Shown here: positions 38,473 through 47,372 of the stretch, piece after piece
How positions within the stretch are numbered: position 1 is the stretch's first letter
How the letters are laid out: each line of letters begins with the position of its first letter
IMG/VR virus record: IMGVR_UViG_3300030107_006707
Coordinates: 1-64,000 of that record
DNA from: a virus
Direction: 5' to 3' (one strand)
Length of the DNA stretch: 64,000 nt
The notes under the pieces: model-generated
Databases searched by the model: none
Told to the model about the DNA's origin: nothing
The model's input: the letters and a program-made list of their open reading frames with translations, nothing else
Position numbers and translations under genes: made by a program

Positions 38473-39342
38473 CTACTTATCTCTCAATATAAAATCAGTG
38501 GCGTATTCATGAGCCGCCTTAGTATTATGTTTTATGTCATTCTCACTATCTAACGTGTTGTAAATAAAACTAGCCGCAAAGGCATCCCCTGCGCCTAATA
38601 CATTTATCTTAGTATTTTTTATCACGTTGTTATAAACCATATGCTGAGTTTCACCTGTGCTTACACAACTGCCCTTGGGAGAGTGAACAACGGCGGCTTT
38701 TCTAAGTTTGTTTTCTAAAGACATGGCCGAATAAATCTCTACCTTTTCATTAGTTATACTAAGAGCGCTGTCCTCAGATACAATACCATAGTCAACGTGT
38801 TCTAATAGTTTCAAAATATTATCTTTCTGTTTTTTACTATGTGATGATAAGCACATATCCATGGATATAATACTATCAGTTGATAAACTTGTAAAGTGAT
38901 TTTTTGTTATACCATCCAGTGTATCAAGATACATAAAATGATACCACTTAGCAGGTGGTAAGTAAAAGCTATCATGCTCCCTACAAACACCCCAGTTTAC
39001 CACACTACTTCTTGTTTGGGTTTCAGTTTCGCATAGCACTATTGCACTAGTTGTAAGCCCAGGGACTTTTTTAACATTATAATCAAATGAACTGTTTTCC
39101 TTCTTCATGTCAGAAAGAACTTTTAGCGCCATAGCCCCTATATCATCGTCTCCAACAACAGACGATAAAAATACAGTTTGTTTGTCGCATAGTTCTAATA
39201 AACACCGCACGGTGTTGATAGTGCCACCAAGATCAACCTTAGCTCCATGACCAAGATTAGAAACCCCTGTCTTATAGGTATCCAATATTTGTATAGTGTC
39301 AAAAAATATGTTACCTACAACACAAAAATCAAAACTTTTCAT
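38473..39342 (-). CDS. PfkB-family carbohydrate kinase (289 aa)
   Basis: A ribokinase/PfkB-type sugar kinase. Visible are VVGNIFFDTIQ at the N-terminus, the substrate-binding glycine motif HGAKVDLGGTINTVRCL, GDDDIGAMALKVL and the ATP/anion-hole motif INVLGAGDAFAASFIY with the catalytic Asp near residue 253. HldE-type heptose kinases, ribokinase and KDG kinase share this fold. Context with a nucleotidyltransferase, an isomerase and an HAD phosphatase suggests phosphorylation of a sugar phosphate or free sugar in an activated-sugar route. It overlaps the phosphatase gene by 14 bases. Confidence 0.87.
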   Translation of the reverse strand: MKSFDFCVVGNIFFDTIQILDTYKTGVSNLGHGAKVDLGGTINTVRCLLELCDKQTVFLSSVVGDDDIGAMALKVLSDMKKENSSFDYNVKKVPGLTTSAIVLCETETQTRSSVVNWGVCREHDSFYLPPAKWYHFMYLDTLDGITKNHFTSLSTDSIISMDMCLSSHSKKQKDNILKLLEHVDYGIVSEDSALSITNEKVEIYSAMSLENKLRKAAVVHSPKGSCVSTGETQHMVYNNVIKNTKINVLGAGDAFAASFIYNTLDSENDIKHNTKAAHEYATDFILRDK

Positions 39343-39865
39343 TTTTATCTAACGCTTCAATATCTTCCATCGTGCAATCATTGACCAGACCACGTTCTAA
39401 CATCAGCCCAACCATTTCCATAACAGCGTTACAGCCGCCATTACTTTGTAAGACATTATGATAACCTAACACAGAGGTGCAGATCATCTTTATTTCCCAA
39501 CATGCATCTGCTGGGCAGAAAGGGTGCTCCACTGCCTTCATTATACTACTGTCAAACAAGTCATCACCAATATAGGCCATGTGTTCTGGTGTAACATTAT
39601 ATTTCTCTATCAGTTCAGGAATAAAATCTACCTTGTCTTTACCACGGGCATAGAAGAAGTCAATGTTTCTATTCTTAGCCATTGCCTGATTGACTGTATC
39701 ATCTCCTGATAAAAAGCATACCTTTACGCCCGCTCCCCGTAAACGCTTGATCGCTGTAAAATCTTTATCGCAGTATGTCTTAGCAAATGGCATACCGTCA
39801 GTGTTATAATACTTCCTACCATCTGTCATTACGCCATCTATGTCAAGTATTACTAACTTTATCAT
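39329..39865 (-). CDS. KdsC-type HAD phosphatase (178 aa)
   Basis: A small cap-less HAD phosphatase of the KdsC (Kdo-8-phosphate phosphatase) group: VILDIDGVMTDGRKYYNTDG (nucleophile Asp8, acid Asp10), VCFLSGDDTVNQAMAKN, KVDFIPELIEKY, and YIGDDLFDSSIM with the metal-binding Asp pair. The length of 178 aa is typical. No KdsA or KdsB gene is in the window, so the substrate may instead be a heptose or other sugar bisphosphate, with the kinase next door. It is joined to its neighbour upstream by an ATGA overlap. Confidence 0.88.
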   Translation of the reverse strand: MIKLVILDIDGVMTDGRKYYNTDGMPFAKTYCDKDFTAIKRLRGAGVKVCFLSGDDTVNQAMAKNRNIDFFYARGKDKVDFIPELIEKYNVTPEHMAYIGDDLFDSSIMKAVEHPFCPADACWEIKMICTSVLGYHNVLQSNGGCNAVMEMVGLMLERGLVNDCTMEDIEALDKNEKF

Positions 39866-41448
39866 GTGGTACCCCTAATGTCCTTATCAATGTTATATTC
39901 TTCTAACAGGTTCCCTAGTTCCTCTGGGTAATCTGTTAGGTTCCATTTTCCTTTTACAATTGCAGTGGCAACATATGGATATACACTTGAGTCCCAATGA
40001 AACATTCCTCTTTTAGGTTCGTTTGCATAACAATATGCACCATAAATATTATTTTGTTTACATGCTTCTGTTGCCATATGTTCAAACTCTGATATATGAT
40101 CAACCTCAGTATCCTCATATACAATTTTTAGCATGTCTATATCCCATAATGTTGGCTGATTTGCAAACTGAAAATATTGATCCTGAACTATATGAAACAT
40201 ATAACCTATTAGTGGTACCTTAACCTCTGGCTGATTTTGGATCATCTCTCCACCTTTGATAAGTTTTATATAATCTATACCAGGGGCTGGAGGAGTATTA
40301 TAAAAAGAACTCTTCAATACTCCAATCATGGTGTTAAGTGAATTAACTTTTGGTTCCTGGTATAGCGGCATATCTTCATGATGAAATATACAGTATTCTT
40401 CATCTATCTTCTCTAAACAACTAGACACTCTCTCGGTGTAAGACATTTGATCATCATATAATAATGCTTGCCAGTTTGCTGGAATATTATCGTCTTTATC
40501 AGCAATAACATACCTTTTTATGTGCGATGGTAAATATTTATCTGCTTGACCAAAAAACATAGGCCATACATCACTGTAGTCACTATGAGAATACATAACA
40601 ATTGCTAAATCATGAAGGTGACTATTTGTTACTTCTAGCAATACAAGTTTATCTTGCAAGCCAGCATCATAAAAAAACCATTTGTATAGCTTATGATTAT
40701 CTATGCAACCCCATCTCTCAAACTTTTGTAAGTTTTCAGTTCTGTCTTTAGGGTCTTTCAATAACTCTTGACTGTTTGGGTTTTCTGCGTTGCTGTGAAT
40801 CCAACCACCTGTGACACTTTTAACATAATCACTATCTGGTTTGTAGTAATCAAGTAGTTTATCATACAGACCAGCTACTACATCCATATTTTCACTGCTT
40901 GAATAAAACCAGTGGTCTGTAAATCCCCAGTTTGTTTGGTCCCAAAAAGCCAAGTAAATTTTGTCCATATCTAGACTTGGATCAAATTTAATATCCGTAG
41001 CATAGTGCTTATTTATATATTCCTTACCTCTTGTCCCTAAATCTGTTCTAGCCATTATAACAACATCATATTTGAAGTTATTTTCTTTTTCATAATCTGA
41101 CTTCAGTTTTACAGATTGTTTTCTAGAATATGCAACGCTAAACGATTGAAATATAGAATTACCTCTGTAATCAGTTTCACTTCGGTTAAAACCTTCATCA
41201 AACCAGTCTTGATCCAAATGACTAAGTTCCTCGGTAAATTGTAGTTGCTTCTCATATTGTATTGCAATTGGATCATAAAGTTCTGATAAAACTCTGTGTG
41301 ATTCTTCACTTTGTTCCCAACAATGAAAAAACACATCTACATTACCATGACTTAGAATATGTTTATCTATATATTTTTTAGCTCTCCTGGCAGCTATTTC
41401 ACCACCACTATTTAAAAAATATCCATGCATACATAAAGCTATTCTCAT
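39862..41448 (-). CDS. Putative glycosyltransferase, WavE/R-x-D type (528 aa)
   Basis: The N-terminus MRIALCMHGYFLNSGGEIAA is followed by VDVFFHCW and YDVVIMARTDLGTRG. The same R-x-D arrangement occurs in the two WavE-like proteins of this operon, so a nucleotide-sugar transferase fold is likely. The second half (about residues 280-528, with VDVFF-like and YCIFHHEDMPLY segments) may be another transferase-like domain, because HHEDMP resembles the acidic metal site of GT-A enzymes. It is flanked by the aminotransferase and phosphatase genes with ATGA overlaps on both sides. Donor and acceptor unknown. Confidence 0.6.
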   Translation of the reverse strand: MRIALCMHGYFLNSGGEIAARRAKKYIDKHILSHGNVDVFFHCWEQSEESHRVLSELYDPIAIQYEKQLQFTEELSHLDQDWFDEGFNRSETDYRGNSIFQSFSVAYSRKQSVKLKSDYEKENNFKYDVVIMARTDLGTRGKEYINKHYATDIKFDPSLDMDKIYLAFWDQTNWGFTDHWFYSSSENMDVVAGLYDKLLDYYKPDSDYVKSVTGGWIHSNAENPNSQELLKDPKDRTENLQKFERWGCIDNHKLYKWFFYDAGLQDKLVLLEVTNSHLHDLAIVMYSHSDYSDVWPMFFGQADKYLPSHIKRYVIADKDDNIPANWQALLYDDQMSYTERVSSCLEKIDEEYCIFHHEDMPLYQEPKVNSLNTMIGVLKSSFYNTPPAPGIDYIKLIKGGEMIQNQPEVKVPLIGYMFHIVQDQYFQFANQPTLWDIDMLKIVYEDTEVDHISEFEHMATEACKQNNIYGAYCYANEPKRGMFHWDSSVYPYVATAIVKGKWNLTDYPEELGNLLEEYNIDKDIRGTT

Positions 41449-42065
41449 TTTACTTTACAATCCTTAAATAATGTGAACTCTGTCAAGTCTCTGTACGGTG
41501 GGGATTCAGGGATGTCAGGGTTTAGCCTTGGGAAGTTTTGCATCAATGCCAACCCATGAGAGGCCTGCTGTGGTGTCATATACATATTCCACCCAAGTAT
41601 TTTAATATCATCGTCCTGATATCTTACACCCTCACTACGACCTTCGTACCTTGCCTCCCTAGCCCAGTCTGCCATTTCTTTACTGTCTGTAAGAATCATC
41701 CCACCCTTGCCGATCTTAAGGTGCTTCTTGATATGAAAGGACAAACACATATGTGTGCCTGGTCGGTACATGTCTGAAGTAAATCTCTTGGCTGCGTCAA
41801 AGATTGGAAATGGCTTCAACTGATAGATACCTTGCCAACGCAAGTCTTCAAAGACGACCTCGCCCCCAGCGTGCATAATAGATTGCGGCACCGAAAGATA
41901 GGTTTGCTTAGGGATGCGAACCTCTTTACCTTTTACATTCTCGTACATACAGCAAAGGAATAATGCATTAGTACAAGAATCTAGTGACACTGCATATGGA
42001 GCACCAGTATAGTCGGCTACTGATTGCTCAAACATCTTAACTACATCATACGGATTTTGTTTCAT
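41445..42065 (-). CDS. Short DegT/DnrJ-type sugar aminotransferase (206 aa)
   Basis: The ATG at 42065 is preferred over the longer frame because GGAGAGA lies just before it. Seen: FEQSVADYTGAPYAVSLDSC-TNALFL (the cofactor phosphate-binding region), IPKQTYLSVPQSIMHAGG, PIFDAAKRF (PLP-ring Asp) and SFHIKKHLKIGKGGMILT with the expected PLP lysine. These are the ordered DegT/EryC1/StrS motifs. It is about 160 residues shorter than usual (near 370), lacking most of the C-terminal domain. It could transaminate the keto-sugar from the SDR dehydratase. Reduced length is the odd feature. Confidence 0.8.
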   Translation of the reverse strand: MKQNPYDVVKMFEQSVADYTGAPYAVSLDSCTNALFLCCMYENVKGKEVRIPKQTYLSVPQSIMHAGGEVVFEDLRWQGIYQLKPFPIFDAAKRFTSDMYRPGTHMCLSFHIKKHLKIGKGGMILTDSKEMADWAREARYEGRSEGVRYQDDDIKILGWNMYMTPQQASHGLALMQNFPRLNPDIPESPPYRDLTEFTLFKDCKVK

Positions 42066-42459
42066 TTTCTCTCTCCAGTATGTAATATTTCTTTCTAAAT
42101 CCACAAGCCTCAAATAGGTTTATACTCGCATCATTTTCTATTTTTACCTTGGCCTCTGATGCTGGGTATTCCTTCATGATGTATTCTATCATAGCTTTAC
42201 CAATTCCTTTACCCTGATAATCAGGTAAAACTGCAACTCTTATGTCACCATAGATGCTACCAACATATCCAACTATTTCGCCATCGTAAAGACATACTCT
42301 ATAATCTCTGTGATGGACCCTCATATATGATTCGTGTGTATCCCACTCAATATCCTCTTGCTGTATGAAGCCTTTTTTTATCGTCTTATGATTCCGAAGA
42401 ACACGAACTGCTTCCCAGTATACTCTTTTACAGGGTACTATTTTTATTTTACCACTCAT
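42046..42459 (-). CDS. GNAT-family N-acetyltransferase (137 aa)
   Basis: The acetyl-CoA-binding motif A is seen as VAVLPDYQGKGIGKAMIEY near residue 85-103, followed by KVKIENDASINLFEACGFRKKYYIL, the standard C-terminal GNAT pattern. The start is uncertain: ATG at 42459 overlaps the upstream gene by 11 bases, while ATG at 42474 would add five residues. In this operon it lies directly before a sugar aminotransferase, so N-acetylation of an amino sugar nucleotide is the simplest role. Its own overlap with the aminotransferase start is 20 bases. Confidence 0.85.
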   Translation of the reverse strand: MSGKIKIVPCKRVYWEAVRVLRNHKTIKKGFIQQEDIEWDTHESYMRVHHRDYRVCLYDGEIVGYVGSIYGDIRVAVLPDYQGKGIGKAMIEYIMKEYPASEAKVKIENDASINLFEACGFRKKYYILERENETKSV

Positions 42460-43237
42460 CCACTTGATTCCCATAATGACTATCGCTTTTCATCCAGTAA
42501 GAAGTTAGATATCCTCTAGTAAATCTCCATCCCTCTAAATTTTGATATGGGTTGAGAGCACTACCAGTATCTAAAAAAGTGTTGTTCTGATTTTCCTTAT
42601 AACACTGATGAATAATGAAATTACTTAGGCTGGCTGCTGAACAAAGAATAATATGATCCTGAATATTATTAGCTTCAATATATTCTTTTACCTTTTCAAC
42701 TGTATCATAGTTTTCTATCATACAGTTACTACCGATGCGAAAGTCTTTCTTAACTTTGAATGGTAACCCAGACAGATCGGCCAACTCGTTAACAACGTAG
42801 ATAATGTCTCTGTCTTTAAAGAGTGGCACTATCTCTTCTACATATCTAGGGTAATTTGAGTTGATAAATAAGTTTGCAAACGTAAGGTTTTCTTCATATC
42901 CATCACCGTGAAGATCCATCTGCCATTTGAAGTTTTCTTCGCCAACATCTGTTTTGGTGCATATGCCCTTAAAATAGTTTTCTTGATTGTGTTGAAAACT
43001 TTCAATAAGCCTCTCCCTGTAAAACTGATGTTTAGCTGGAATGAATTCTTTTTGTTCTTCTTTTGTGTAGATGTTTTGCCCAACCCTATCTCCAGTTACA
43101 AAGTAGCCTGGGGCTAAAACAACAGTCTGGTTCTGCATGATAAACATTTCACCATCTGAGAATCTTGCAAATGCAAAGTTCTCCCCGTCTTTAACCTTTT
43201 GCTTGAACTTGTCAAATTCTTTTTTATAATCTTTCAT
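42449..43237 (-). CDS. GT-D-like (DUF1792-type) putative glycosyltransferase (262 aa)
   Basis: The segment ENFAFARFSDGEMFIM near residue 20 matches the RxGDGE-type motif of GT-D fold glycosyltransferases (DUF1792). A later HIILCSAASLSNFIIHQCY and TFLDTGSALNPYQ fit the conserved C-terminal half with its invariant Asp-x-Gly. The length is normal for the family. It follows the GT-B/GT-A fusion gene with an ATGA overlap. Family call is moderately firm; substrate unknown. Confidence 0.7.
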   Translation of the reverse strand: MKDYKKEFDKFKQKVKDGENFAFARFSDGEMFIMQNQTVVLAPGYFVTGDRVGQNIYTKEEQKEFIPAKHQFYRERLIESFQHNQENYFKGICTKTDVGEENFKWQMDLHGDGYEENLTFANLFINSNYPRYVEEIVPLFKDRDIIYVVNELADLSGLPFKVKKDFRIGSNCMIENYDTVEKVKEYIEANNIQDHIILCSAASLSNFIIHQCYKENQNNTFLDTGSALNPYQNLEGWRFTRGYLTSYWMKSDSHYGNQVDEW

Positions 43238-44844
43238 AATTTATTCACTGTCTTCCATCCACCACGAATACCATTTTGCACACATCCATCTCGCTCAACA
43301 AAGAATTGTTGATGTGAAACCGCATGGTTATTAGAGGTAGCTTTTGAATCTATACCCAGTTCATTGCCAAGAATTGATCCATGTAATGATTTATCCTCTG
43401 GTGGATGAGGCGGACAATAAGTTTGTATACCACCATATTTCTGTGCTAGATATGAAAATTGTATATCTTCCCCATTGTCCCACGTAAATGGTTTTTCTTT
43501 CCAGAGGTATTGTAACCAATCTCTTCTGAAGAACCAAGCGTGACCAACTAAATCAACTCGGGTTATATCGCTATTTTGTGTGGGCCACCCACAGCGGTCA
43601 TGCATAACATAATGATCTTTATTTTTCAAAATAATCCCTGCGCTACCTAGTATACCCTCTTTTACTCTCATTGTATCTAAACAATTTTCAAACCAGCGTT
43701 CGCCTGGGATTGTATCATCATCAAAGATAGCAACATATTCTGTGTCTGCAAGAAGTGCTGCGGCAAATCTACCATAAAACTTCCAGTTATGATCATTTAA
43801 AAATACACGATCTGCACCAAGAGAACTGTGGTCAAAATTAGAATTATCTTCATGGTGATTGACCCAAACCCATATTTGTTTTGGCTTTCTAGTTTGTGAC
43901 CTGATTGCATCAATTTGCTTTTTAAGATTATACGGTCTTCTATATGAATTCAAAATAACCGTAACATCTGTTTCTTCGCCAGTATATTTCTGCTGCTCCA
44001 AGATTCCAATAATCGTGTCCACGGTTTCTCTTGGTGCTTTTTTAATATTAGTTAAAATATCTTCCTTACTGCCACTAAACCATTCCTCACTAGCAACACC
44101 TAAAAGATTTGGATTTGTTATGATTTTACACCCAGCTAATTTTGCCTCTACAACAATACGACAAAATGTTTCGTATACGCTAGGGAAGAATATAAGAGAA
44201 TCATATTTAGTAAGTTTTTTAAACAGTTCACTAGGATTAGCAGCGCTGATCAAATCGTAAGCAATCTGATTTTTCTGACAATAAAACTCTGCTTTCATTT
44301 GATTCTTAGTTGGATTATTAGATTGTAAAATGGCAGCGACTGAAGATCTGTCTTTATCATTTACATCTATACTCTGTACAGCATCTACAAAATCTTTATC
44401 CCATACAGAACAACTCATGTTCACCACATTTGCGCTTGGTAAATTCTTTGCAGCTATATCAGCGTGCCCTTTACTTTGACAAAGAACAGCTTTAGCGTGG
44501 TTATAGAAAAACTCATTTACTACTTGACTTTTAGGAGCAACGTAGTCTTTAAACTTTGATGGGTCTCTAGTTGCAAGATATTTATGATCGTGCTCATAAA
44601 TGATATATTCAGCCGTAATAAGTGCGCTAACTGCATCTGGCTTTAGTGCAAGAAAGTTACCTAATATAAATTTAGATCCCTGGGAGTTTTCCTGAATAAC
44701 AAAATCAGAACTAACATCCTGGGATTTGATTTGAGTTACTGTGTGGCCATCTGCACGTAAGAGATTTATAACCTCTTGATTTACTAGTTCGCCGCCGCCA
44801 GGTAACTCATCTGCGAATACATCAGCAATGAATATTATTTTCAT
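43234..44844 (-). CDS. Two-domain glycosyltransferase: GT-B half + GT-A (family 2-like) (536 aa)
   Basis: Residues 1 to about 285 are GT-B-like: IADVFADELPGGGELVNQEV at the N-terminus, YIIYEHDHKYL, and the donor-binding LIFFPSVYETFCRIVVEAKL. Residues about 290-536 are GT-A: VTVILNSYRRPYNLKKQID, the metal-binding triple Asp in YVAIFDDDTIPG (375-377), and WDNGEDIQFSYLAQKYGG. One polypeptide with two catalytic domains could add two successive sugars. It overlaps the preceding and following genes by ATGA. No membrane segment is seen, in keeping with cytoplasmic action. Confidence 0.85.
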   Translation of the reverse strand: MKIIFIADVFADELPGGGELVNQEVINLLRADGHTVTQIKSQDVSSDFVIQENSQGSKFILGNFLALKPDAVSALITAEYIIYEHDHKYLATRDPSKFKDYVAPKSQVVNEFFYNHAKAVLCQSKGHADIAAKNLPSANVVNMSCSVWDKDFVDAVQSIDVNDKDRSSVAAILQSNNPTKNQMKAEFYCQKNQIAYDLISAANPSELFKKLTKYDSLIFFPSVYETFCRIVVEAKLAGCKIITNPNLLGVASEEWFSGSKEDILTNIKKAPRETVDTIIGILEQQKYTGEETDVTVILNSYRRPYNLKKQIDAIRSQTRKPKQIWVWVNHHEDNSNFDHSSLGADRVFLNDHNWKFYGRFAAALLADTEYVAIFDDDTIPGERWFENCLDTMRVKEGILGSAGIILKNKDHYVMHDRCGWPTQNSDITRVDLVGHAWFFRRDWLQYLWKEKPFTWDNGEDIQFSYLAQKYGGIQTYCPPHPPEDKSLHGSILGNELGIDSKATSNNHAVSHQQFFVERDGCVQNGIRGGWKTVNKL

Positions 44845-46103
44845 AATGTCTCAACGGTTTCTATTTTATCTTGCCAATCTGATTGTTCTTTTGAGTCGCC
44901 TATAACACTTAGAACCGTATGTACAACCTGATCTTGTATTTGTTGTTCTGTATGAGTAGACCTCAGAGAATCTGATAATGTTTTCGCTCGTCGTTCAAAC
45001 AAAGAAATATTTTGATATACTTTTCTAATTGCTTTTTTAAATGAGTTCTCTTTAGCGTATGCCCATTTAGTTCCTGGATCTAACACTCCTGGCCACTCTG
45101 CTTCTTTCTGTATGGGCTCTAATGAATAACTAATCTTTTCATACAGTGCCTCTCTTTTGACTTTACCTTTAGGTGTCTTCTTTTCAATACAAAGAAAATC
45201 CAAGTGCCCTGACCATCCTGTAGCTATTACAGGCATTTCACTATATGCTGCCTCAAACAAAGGTAATCCATAACCCTCACCATGTGTTGTTGTAACATAT
45301 GCCCTAATTTTCGGATGTTTGTATAAACCATGTATTTCTTCATCAGACATGGTTCCATGAAGCAAATGAATCTTACACTTTTTATTAGGAAATTTCTCAG
45401 CAAGAGATTTGATCATAGCTGAACACATCTGCCTATCGGCCAAATTGTTTTTAACTCTACTTGTCTTCAACACCAAACCAACTTCATCATTTTGAAACTC
45501 TTCTACAAACCACTTCAACATGTTGTCCACATTCTTTCTTGGACCCCACTGTGCAATAGATAAGAAATTGAAATCTGTATCTAAATCTATTTTAGCAGAC
45601 ATGTCTTCTGCTTGCAAGTTTTTTATTGGATAATTTATAATTTGTATTGGCTTACCATATGTTACTGCTACCTTTTCTCCTGTTTCAGGATGTTGTACAT
45701 GTATGGTACCCTTGAATCCAGTGGCTGCATGTTGAGACGTAACAACAAGTAGATCCATCTCAGAACATTTAGCAAGCCATGCTGGTGGAACCAAGTTGCT
45801 TTCAATACCAGCAGTAAATCCTATATTCTTAGGTGCCATTACAGTAAACTCTGGCGGGATTGAAACATGGATACCTAAATCAAATGGGCCATTATAGCTA
45901 TGTTTTTTAGCAATGATCATATCATAATATTTTCTCTTATGTGAGAAGTCAGTTATCCATGGCATCTGACCCCATCCCACATTTTCAACATATAAATCAA
46001 ATTTATCTGGGTGTTGTGAAAGGGCATCTACTACCATTCTAGCATGTTCACCATACCCACTCCTTGATAACAAGGGTGCTCTTATAATGATCTTCTTTGT
46101 CAT
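44841..46103 (-). CDS. GT-B glycosyltransferase, family 4-like (420 aa)
   Basis: The ATG at 46103 is preferred: it overlaps the upstream stop (ATGA) and has GGGAG upstream. The N-terminal acceptor domain begins KKIIIRAPLLSRSGYGEHAR with the SGYG loop of retaining GT-B enzymes. The C-terminal donor domain shows FLSIAQWGPRKNVDNMLKWF and the GEGYGLPLFEAAYSEMPVIA segment, the E-x7-E region that binds the nucleotide sugar. Cytoplasmic, no membrane segment. Part of the glycan operon together with a second GT-B gene immediately upstream. Confidence 0.9.
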   Translation of the reverse strand: MTKKIIIRAPLLSRSGYGEHARMVVDALSQHPDKFDLYVENVGWGQMPWITDFSHKRKYYDMIIAKKHSYNGPFDLGIHVSIPPEFTVMAPKNIGFTAGIESNLVPPAWLAKCSEMDLLVVTSQHAATGFKGTIHVQHPETGEKVAVTYGKPIQIINYPIKNLQAEDMSAKIDLDTDFNFLSIAQWGPRKNVDNMLKWFVEEFQNDEVGLVLKTSRVKNNLADRQMCSAMIKSLAEKFPNKKCKIHLLHGTMSDEEIHGLYKHPKIRAYVTTTHGEGYGLPLFEAAYSEMPVIATGWSGHLDFLCIEKKTPKGKVKREALYEKISYSLEPIQKEAEWPGVLDPGTKWAYAKENSFKKAIRKVYQNISLFERRAKTLSDSLRSTHTEQQIQDQVVHTVLSVIGDSKEQSDWQDKIETVETL

Positions 46104-47356
46104 ATTGTTTCTAACTCCCATTTCTTGTACAACTTGCGAGTATCCCACGAGCCATGTCTTTCATGAATGTCCAACATAATGTCAACCCACCTTTTCTGAA
46201 AGTTTTCAAAGTTATAATTCTTGAGTACGTGTTGTCTTCCTAGTTTACCTAACTCTTTTCTTTCTTCTGCTGACATGTCATAGATCTTCTTAAGTGCATT
46301 TATGAAGTCATCTTCATTTATTCTGTCTTCATATATCCATGGCACCTGCAAAGACCCAATAACTGCTTTTGATGCAGGTTCAATACCCACGCCAAACCAT
46401 TGTTCACCGTCGGTTACCTGCTCTTGTAAGCCGCCTGTCATATTAACGATAATTGGAGTTCCGCAAGATAATGCCTCTAGCGTGCCTAACCCAAAACCCT
46501 CAGCATCAGAAATATTAACTACAACATCTGCAATATTATAAAGTTGAGCTAGATGTTCTGGTCCAATTTTTCTAGGAGAGAACTGGATTTGACCTTGTGT
46601 GTTTAGACCTAAATGGTTAGCTAATACGTCCAAAGGTTGTCCATGTGGATCTCTAACATCAGTATGCATTATTAGAGTTGCCTTATCGTGGCCTACTAGA
46701 TCACAAAACTTTTTCCACCAAAATAACAATGTACCAGATTGCTTTCGTCTAGCATTTCTATTAACCCAAACTGCAACAAATTTATCACTTATGTTATTTT
46801 GACCTCGCAAGTGTTTTATAGTATCTTCAGGTAAAGGCTTAAATGTATTAGAATGTACAGCATGTGGTAAATATTCCTCCTCTACATCAGGGGAAACATT
46901 TTGAACAATATCGCTAGTCACCTTAGAAATTGTTACAACTTTATCAGTTGAATTATAAAAAACAGAGTTAAAAGTAGGATATGGCTTGTTGTCCCAAACG
47001 TGATAATACACCATCGGAACGAGCGCCCTAACCTCATCTTCTATTTCCCACAACCAATGATAAAATCTAGGATCGGTCATAAAATATAGGATATCAGGCT
47101 TATGCACCTGCAACGCAGTTCTAATCATTTCTGCATCTCCATATCCATCTACTGGGAATATGATCCAATCATCACCATACTCATGTGTCTTTACTGGGTT
47201 ATAATCATCGTGCTTCATAGCACCACCAAAAGAAATAACCTCAAACTTACCTGTTTTCAGGAGAGCCTCAATAACATATTTTGTCTGTGTGGCAACTCCT
47301 GATGGCAAAAGCGGGTGATCACTAAGTGTAAGTACTTTGATTTTTTTATCTGTCAT
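46100..47356 (-). CDS. GT-B glycosyltransferase, family 4-like (418 aa)
   Basis: A second retaining GT-B transferase. The N-terminal domain has LTLSDHPLLPSGVATQTKYV; the linker and donor domain show FVAVWVNRNARRKQSGTLL, QLYNIADVVVNISDAEGFGL and GLGTLEALSCGTPIIVNMTGG, the classic E-x7-E donor site. The length is typical of the family. It is the first gene of the 18-kb glycan operon, 16 bases after the nuclease gene stop. It is diverged from the 44841-46103 transferase, so the two probably use different donors or acceptors. Confidence 0.9.
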   Translation of the reverse strand: MTDKKIKVLTLSDHPLLPSGVATQTKYVIEALLKTGKFEVISFGGAMKHDDYNPVKTHEYGDDWIIFPVDGYGDAEMIRTALQVHKPDILYFMTDPRFYHWLWEIEDEVRALVPMVYYHVWDNKPYPTFNSVFYNSTDKVVTISKVTSDIVQNVSPDVEEEYLPHAVHSNTFKPLPEDTIKHLRGQNNISDKFVAVWVNRNARRKQSGTLLFWWKKFCDLVGHDKATLIMHTDVRDPHGQPLDVLANHLGLNTQGQIQFSPRKIGPEHLAQLYNIADVVVNISDAEGFGLGTLEALSCGTPIIVNMTGGLQEQVTDGEQWFGVGIEPASKAVIGSLQVPWIYEDRINEDDFINALKKIYDMSAEERKELGKLGRQHVLKNYNFENFQKRWVDIMLDIHERHGSWDTRKLYKKWELETI

Positions 47357-47372
47357 ATTGTTGATCCTTTAC

